Positions 3,363 through 5,726 of a DNA stretch of 5,726 nt are shown here, in pieces. This DNA comes from Muribaculaceae bacterium (lineage in GTDB: Bacteria > Pseudomonadota > Alphaproteobacteria > Rs-D84), in NCBI GenBank assembly GCA_023665245.1, contig JAMPEH010000166.1:1-5726 (forward strand), written 5' to 3'. Numbering within the stretch: position 1 is the stretch's first letter; the number at the start of each line of letters is the position of its first letter. The notes under the pieces were generated by a model that was not told the origin of the DNA, did not search any database, and saw only the letters and a list, made by a program, of their open reading frames with translations. The translations under genes were made by a program, and so were the position numbers.

Positions 3363-3374
3363 CATAGATGCACA
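3359..3374 (+). promoter_or_regulatory. Inverted repeat directly before the ribosome binding site of 3388
   Basis: TGTGCAT and ATGCACA form a perfect inverted repeat. In the mRNA this gives a 6-bp stem with a UAGA loop ending two bases before AGGAGG (3377-3382). It could tune translation of the first early gene or extend operator 3. It has no anti-Shine-Dalgarno pairing, so it would act by position rather than by masking. Confidence 0.4.
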
Positions 3375-3387
3375 ATAGGAGGTAATT

Positions 3388-3792
3388 ATGGAACAAGTAC
3401 AAATCACACCCGAACTCTACGAGCAAGTAAAAGCAATGGTGCTTGCGGAGCAAAAGGCAACGGCAAAGGCGATAGCTGAAGAGCGAGCGGCGCGGGCGGC
3501 AGAACGAGAGAAACGGCGCAAAGCTTACAAGGAAGAAAAAGCGAAAGCGCAATCAATGTTTGAGGAAACTCGGCAAAAATTCACGCCATTGCTTGTGCAG
3601 CGATATAGAAACACTTTCATAAATGGGTGTCGGTCGCTGTACGACATTATCAACTTAAAATTCTCGGAAGCGGTAAACTTGGCGTTGCGCACATTGGGCT
3701 ATTGGAACGCGCTCGACGCTTACCGCGACAACAAAGCCGATGAGGCTAACAAATTAGTGGGCGAGATACTCGACGCTATGATTAAACAATAA
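3388..3792 (+). CDS. First gene of the second early operon, coiled-coil protein (134 aa)
   Basis: Residues about 15-60 are an extremely charged helix (AIAEERAARAAEREKRRKAY) that should form a coiled coil. Residues about 65-134 are a compact helical domain with RYRNTFINGCRSLYDIINLK and LALRTLGYWNALDAYRDNKA. The C-terminal pattern loosely recalls the ORF6C-type domain found at the end of some phage antirepressors, but this is from memory and weak. A perfect AGGAGG lies five bases before ATG 3388. As the first gene divergent from the 3069-3281 repressor it holds the cro or antirepressor position, yet shows no helix-turn-helix. An early regulator or antirepressor fits the location; the function is not established. 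The next gene starts 13 bp later. Confidence 0.88.
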   Translation: MEQVQITPELYEQVKAMVLAEQKATAKAIAEERAARAAEREKRRKAYKEEKAKAQSMFEETRQKFTPLLVQRYRNTFINGCRSLYDIINLKFSEAVNLALRTLGYWNALDAYRDNKADEANKLVGEILDAMIKQ

Positions 3793-3805
3793 TAGGAGTT
3801 AAAAC

Positions 3806-4135
3806 ATGCAAATCAAACTTTGCGAAATTCGTGACAGAGGAACCAACGTACAGGCGCTTGCAATAAGGATGAGCGCCGACGCCGAACCCGAGGAGCCGTT
3901 TTTGGCGCGAACCGGATTCAAAGACAGCGATCTTGTATACGTGGTCAAGATCGATACACAGGAAGCGCATTACGATCCGTTCGATTGGCGATGCAAATCG
4001 CCGCGCACGATGTTTCAAGCGCATCGGTACATTCAATATCATTTCGACGAGTTGCCGGCATATGCGGTAATAGACGTCGAATACATATTAGGCGAAGCGG
4101 ACAAGCCTAAAACATCGGAAATATGGAGAGTATAA
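3806..4135 (+). CDS. Conserved phage early hypothetical protein (109 aa)
   Basis: The pattern K-L-x-E-I-R-D-R at residues 4-11, the HRYIQYHFDELP segment (73-84), and the ending VIDVEYILGEADKPKTSE match, from memory, a short protein common in the early regions of Clostridia and other Bacillota prophages, usually annotated as hypothetical. It appears as an alpha/beta domain without membrane segments. The function is unknown even for the family as I recall it. AGGAG lies 7 bases before ATG 3806. Its stop (TAA) is two bases before the next start, so translational coupling is likely. Confidence 0.85.
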   Translation: MQIKLCEIRDRGTNVQALAIRMSADAEPEEPFLARTGFKDSDLVYVVKIDTQEAHYDPFDWRCKSPRTMFQAHRYIQYHFDELPAYAVIDVEYILGEADKPKTSEIWRV

Positions 4136-4137
4136 TC

Positions 4138-4398
4138 ATGGAAGAATATTACAGAGACTTATTGGCGCTCAAGAGAACGCAAGAGGGATTGATCGAAAGC
4201 GGGATAATCCGTGCGACCGAGGCGCTTACGGCAGAGTTAAGCAAGAAGATCGAAAACGGCGGGCTTACGATAACGGTTATTAAATCTTACTACAACAAAT
4301 TAAACGATTGTTTTACGGCTTTGGAAAAAGCGAAGCTCGATACCGAAGACATATTGAGACGGTATAACGAAACTATCGATCGGGAGGATAAATCATGA
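4138..4398 (+). CDS. Small helical early protein of unknown function (86 aa)
   Basis: An in-frame ATG exists at 4123, but it lies inside the preceding gene without a ribosome binding site. ATG 4138 has GGAGAG seven bases upstream and begins two bases after the previous stop, so I chose it (MEEYYRDLLALK). The protein is helical throughout, with heptad-like Leu/Ile spacing in residues 1-35 and again in 48-80 (YYNKLNDCFTALEKAKLDTE), separated by the turn NGGLTIT. It could be a dimeric helical adaptor. No family is recognised. Its stop overlaps the next start (ATGA), a sign of translational coupling. Confidence 0.82.
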   Translation: MEEYYRDLLALKRTQEGLIESGIIRATEALTAELSKKIENGGLTITVIKSYYNKLNDCFTALEKAKLDTEDILRRYNETIDREDKS

Positions 4399-4691
4399 AG
4401 AACGAACAGATTTTTACGGTAACTATTACCGGCGCTGAAAATGAAGTACGCGAGTATGCGAGCGATTGTGTGTTCGTATTGGCGCACAACGCAAGCGAAG
4501 ACGCGAATGGCGCATTGGGTTTTAATATGTCGCTTAATATGTCGGCAAACAGGGGAACTACGCTTATGCTGTTAGAAGCAATGGATCAAGCGAAACAGCA
4601 GATATTGGATTCCGATCCGAAGTTGCGCAACATGTATAATCAAGTGCAGTTATACAAGGCGAAACATGGCGGAGGTGACGGCAATGCCTAA
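4395..4691 (+). CDS. Small alpha/beta early protein of unknown function (98 aa)
   Basis: The start overlaps the previous stop by four bases (ATGA), with GGGAGG eight bases upstream. The protein begins with a beta-type segment (EQIFTVTITGAENEV), then FVLAHNASEDANGALGFNMS, and a helix (LMLLEAMDQAKQQILDSDPK). It ends in a Gly-rich tail (KHGGGDGNA) that contains the ribosome binding site of the next gene at DNA level. The tail composition is thus partly explained by GGAGGTGA at 4671-4678. No known family or catalytic motif is seen. Its place next to the Gp157 gene suggests an early replication or host-takeover context. Confidence 0.82.
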   Translation: MKNEQIFTVTITGAENEVREYASDCVFVLAHNASEDANGALGFNMSLNMSANRGTTLMLLEAMDQAKQQILDSDPKLRNMYNQVQLYKAKHGGGDGNA

Positions 4692-5184
4692 TATATACAA
4701 ACTCGGCGAGGATTATCTTATGCTCATAGAGCGTCTTGCCGATACTGTCGACGATAACGGCGTAGTAGACGCAAGTCTTTTGCCGGCGGTATCGGAAGCG
4801 CGAGAGCTTATCGAAAGCAAGGCGCAATCGATAGGCTGCGTAGTCAAACAGCTCAATACATACAAGAATCAAATCGATGAAGAAGTTAATAGGCTTCAAG
4901 CCATGAGTAAAACGCTCGAGAAACGTATCGACTATCTTAAAACGGCAGTGAGCCGTGTACTTCAAAAATGCGACATCGTGCGTATAGACGGTATTCATGC
5001 AGTAATATCGTTTCGTGCCTCGAAAGAAACCGTTATAGACGACGAAAGCGAGATACCGGATGAGTACATAGCTACAAAGATAGAAACGAAGCTGGATAAG
5101 ACAAAAATCAAGAACGCCATTGCCGCGGGCATGTTCGTACCCGGCGCGCACATCGAAAGTAAGCAGAACATTCAAATCAGGTAG
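4684..5184 (+). CDS. Siphovirus Gp157-family protein (166 aa)
   Basis: The frame extends to an ATG at 4666, but ATG 4684 has GGAGGTGA (4671-4678) correctly spaced and gives the typical family start MPNIYKLGEDY. The layout is that of the Gp157 family (Pfam PF05565 as I recall): a helical N-terminus, a long coiled coil at about 36-95 (KQLNTYKNQIDEEVNRLQAM), a beta segment (IDGIHAVISFRAS), then IPDEYIATK, the LDKTKIKNAIAAG helix and VPGAHIESKQNIQIR. The length is normal. The molecular role of the family is not settled; the name comes from streptococcal phages, where it was linked to phage resistance, and the genes usually sit with phage recombination and replication genes. The start overlaps the previous gene by 8 bp. 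Confidence 0.93.
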   Translation: MPNIYKLGEDYLMLIERLADTVDDNGVVDASLLPAVSEARELIESKAQSIGCVVKQLNTYKNQIDEEVNRLQAMSKTLEKRIDYLKTAVSRVLQKCDIVRIDGIHAVISFRASKETVIDDESEIPDEYIATKIETKLDKTKIKNAIAAGMFVPGAHIESKQNIQIR

Positions 5185-5192
5185 GTGACGAT

Positions 5193-5726
5193 ATGGGTAT
5201 GAAAGGATTTAAAGCGTTTAAGAAAGGCATGATATGCCGAGATAAACAATATGCCGAGAATACGGTATTTGAAGAGGATAGTGCGGAAATATGCGAGAGC
5301 GGCATGCACTTTTGCACAGATCCTCTCGAGGTATTGAATTATTATCCGCTCGTCGACGAGAACGGAGATATGTCGGAGTTCGCCGAGGTCGAGGCGCTCG
5401 ACGATTGCAAGACGGACGATAATAAAAAATTCTGTACAAAAAAACTGAAAATCGGCGCAAAATTAAGTTTTGCAAAATTAGTGCAGGCGAGTGTGGATTT
5501 CGAGTATGAAAAGACCGAAAATATGCCTACTGCCAATGTAGAGAACGATAATGGAAATAACTCCGCGCGAATCGGTTCGTCGGGTGACTACGCGCAAATC
5601 GGTTCGTCGGGTGACTACGCGCGAATCGGTTCGTCGGGCTACTCCGCGCAAATCGGCTCGTCGGGTAACTCCGCGCGAATCGGTTCGTCGGGCTACTCCG
5701 CGCAAATCGGCTCGTCGGGTAACTCC
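5193..5726 (+). CDS. DUF7666-like protein with C-terminal 9-residue repeats (3' end outside window)
   Basis: ATG 5193 follows GTAGGTGA closely, eight bases after the previous stop; ATG 5199 is an alternative. Residues 1-100 match, from memory, the phage DUF7666 domain: MKGFKAF near the start, C15, ICESGMHFC (33-41), a 'DPLEVLNYYPL' segment, EFAEVEAL and CTKKLKIGAKLSF. From residue 123 the protein becomes a regular repeat of N/Y/D-S/Y-A-R/Q-I-G-S-S-G, with six full copies and part of a seventh before the window ends. The regular Ala-x-Ile-Gly spacing suggests a beta-solenoid. Proteins with this domain often carry such repeats, usually with a different sequence. Function unknown; it continues the early operon. 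Confidence 0.85.
   Translation, partial: MGMKGFKAFKKGMICRDKQYAENTVFEEDSAEICESGMHFCTDPLEVLNYYPLVDENGDMSEFAEVEALDDCKTDDNKKFCTKKLKIGAKLSFAKLVQASVDFEYEKTENMPTANVENDNGNNSARIGSSGDYAQIGSSGDYARIGSSGYSAQIGSSGNSARIGSSGYSAQIGSSGNS
5559..5726 (+). repeat. 27-bp tandem repeats encoding 9-residue units
   Basis: Units start at 5559, 5586, 5613, 5640, 5667, 5694 and 5721 (partial), all in frame with the 5193 gene. The fourth residue alternates strictly R-Q-R-Q-R-Q, so the real period is 18 residues (54 bp). The 54-bp unit 5667-5720 begins again at 5721. The array runs off the window edge. Confidence 0.95.

Noticed and set aside
4564..5175. Leftward frame of 203 codons opposite the Gp157 gene
   Set aside because: It is a long antisense shadow of a recognised gene with good rightward ribosome binding site and spacing; its composition is rich in Tyr, Cys and His with no motif.
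5478..5705. Leftward Arg-rich repeat frame opposite the 27-bp array
   Set aside because: The repeat is explained by the rightward coding array; the antisense frame has no start signal.
5559..5726. CRISPR array
   Set aside because: The repeats are directly adjacent with no unique spacers and are in frame with a coding gene.
1..5726. tRNA, rRNA, integrase or attachment site
   Set aside because: I saw no cloverleaf, rRNA-like stretch, recombinase motif or att-like repeat in the window; these would be expected beyond the left edge if the prophage layout is typical.

Overview
The window looks like the immunity and early region of a temperate phage (prophage) of a low-to-mid GC Bacillota (Clostridia-like) host. 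The reasons are AGGAGG-type ribosome binding sites, TTGACA-17-TATAAT promoters, many tightly packed genes of 60-170 codons, a LexA-like (S24) phage repressor, four helix-turn-helix regulators in 3.3 kb, and a Gp157-family gene in the early operon. The host cannot be named from this sequence.

Left part (1-1830). A CI-like repressor with HTH and S24 peptidase domains runs leftward off the window edge. Opposite it is a strong rightward promoter whose spacer is filled by a 15-bp palindrome, CTAGAA-WAW-TTCTAG. An almost identical promoter/operator (27 of 30 bp) recurs 1.2 kb away at 1715-1744, with a further operator copy 30 bp upstream. Between them lies an AT-rich stretch of small genes on both strands: a 67-aa helical protein, an 88-aa Cys-rich protein, two single-span membrane peptides, and a leftward tail-anchored coiled-coil protein whose natural reading frame carries a TGA at codon 4. 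This stretch reads like cargo (moron or lysogenic-conversion genes) inserted between two arms of one control region. At 1715-1807 a rightward and a leftward promoter face each other with predicted start sites about 12 bp apart.

Middle part (1830-3390). A rightward operon encodes a small basic protein, a Cro-like XRE protein, two unknown small proteins and a second XRE protein. A leftward promoter (2841-2869) followed about 75 nt later by a leftward intrinsic terminator predicts a small antisense RNA (2759-2834). A second, complete phage-type switch follows: a 70-aa XRE repressor gene read leftward from what looks like a leaderless start, three copies of an operator near CCCACA-N3-TGTGGG, and a strong rightward promoter (3315-3342). 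The repressor transcript would run antisense through the whole preceding XRE gene to the same terminator.

Right part (3390-5726). An uninterrupted rightward early operon encodes a coiled-coil protein, a conserved phage early protein, two small unknown proteins, a Gp157-family protein and a DUF7666-like protein whose C-terminal half is a run of 9-residue repeats (27-bp DNA repeats) leaving the window. Genes overlap or lie within a few bases of each other, so they are probably cotranscribed from the 3315-3342 promoter. The second repressor would then be the direct gatekeeper of this operon, and the S24 repressor would control the upstream one.
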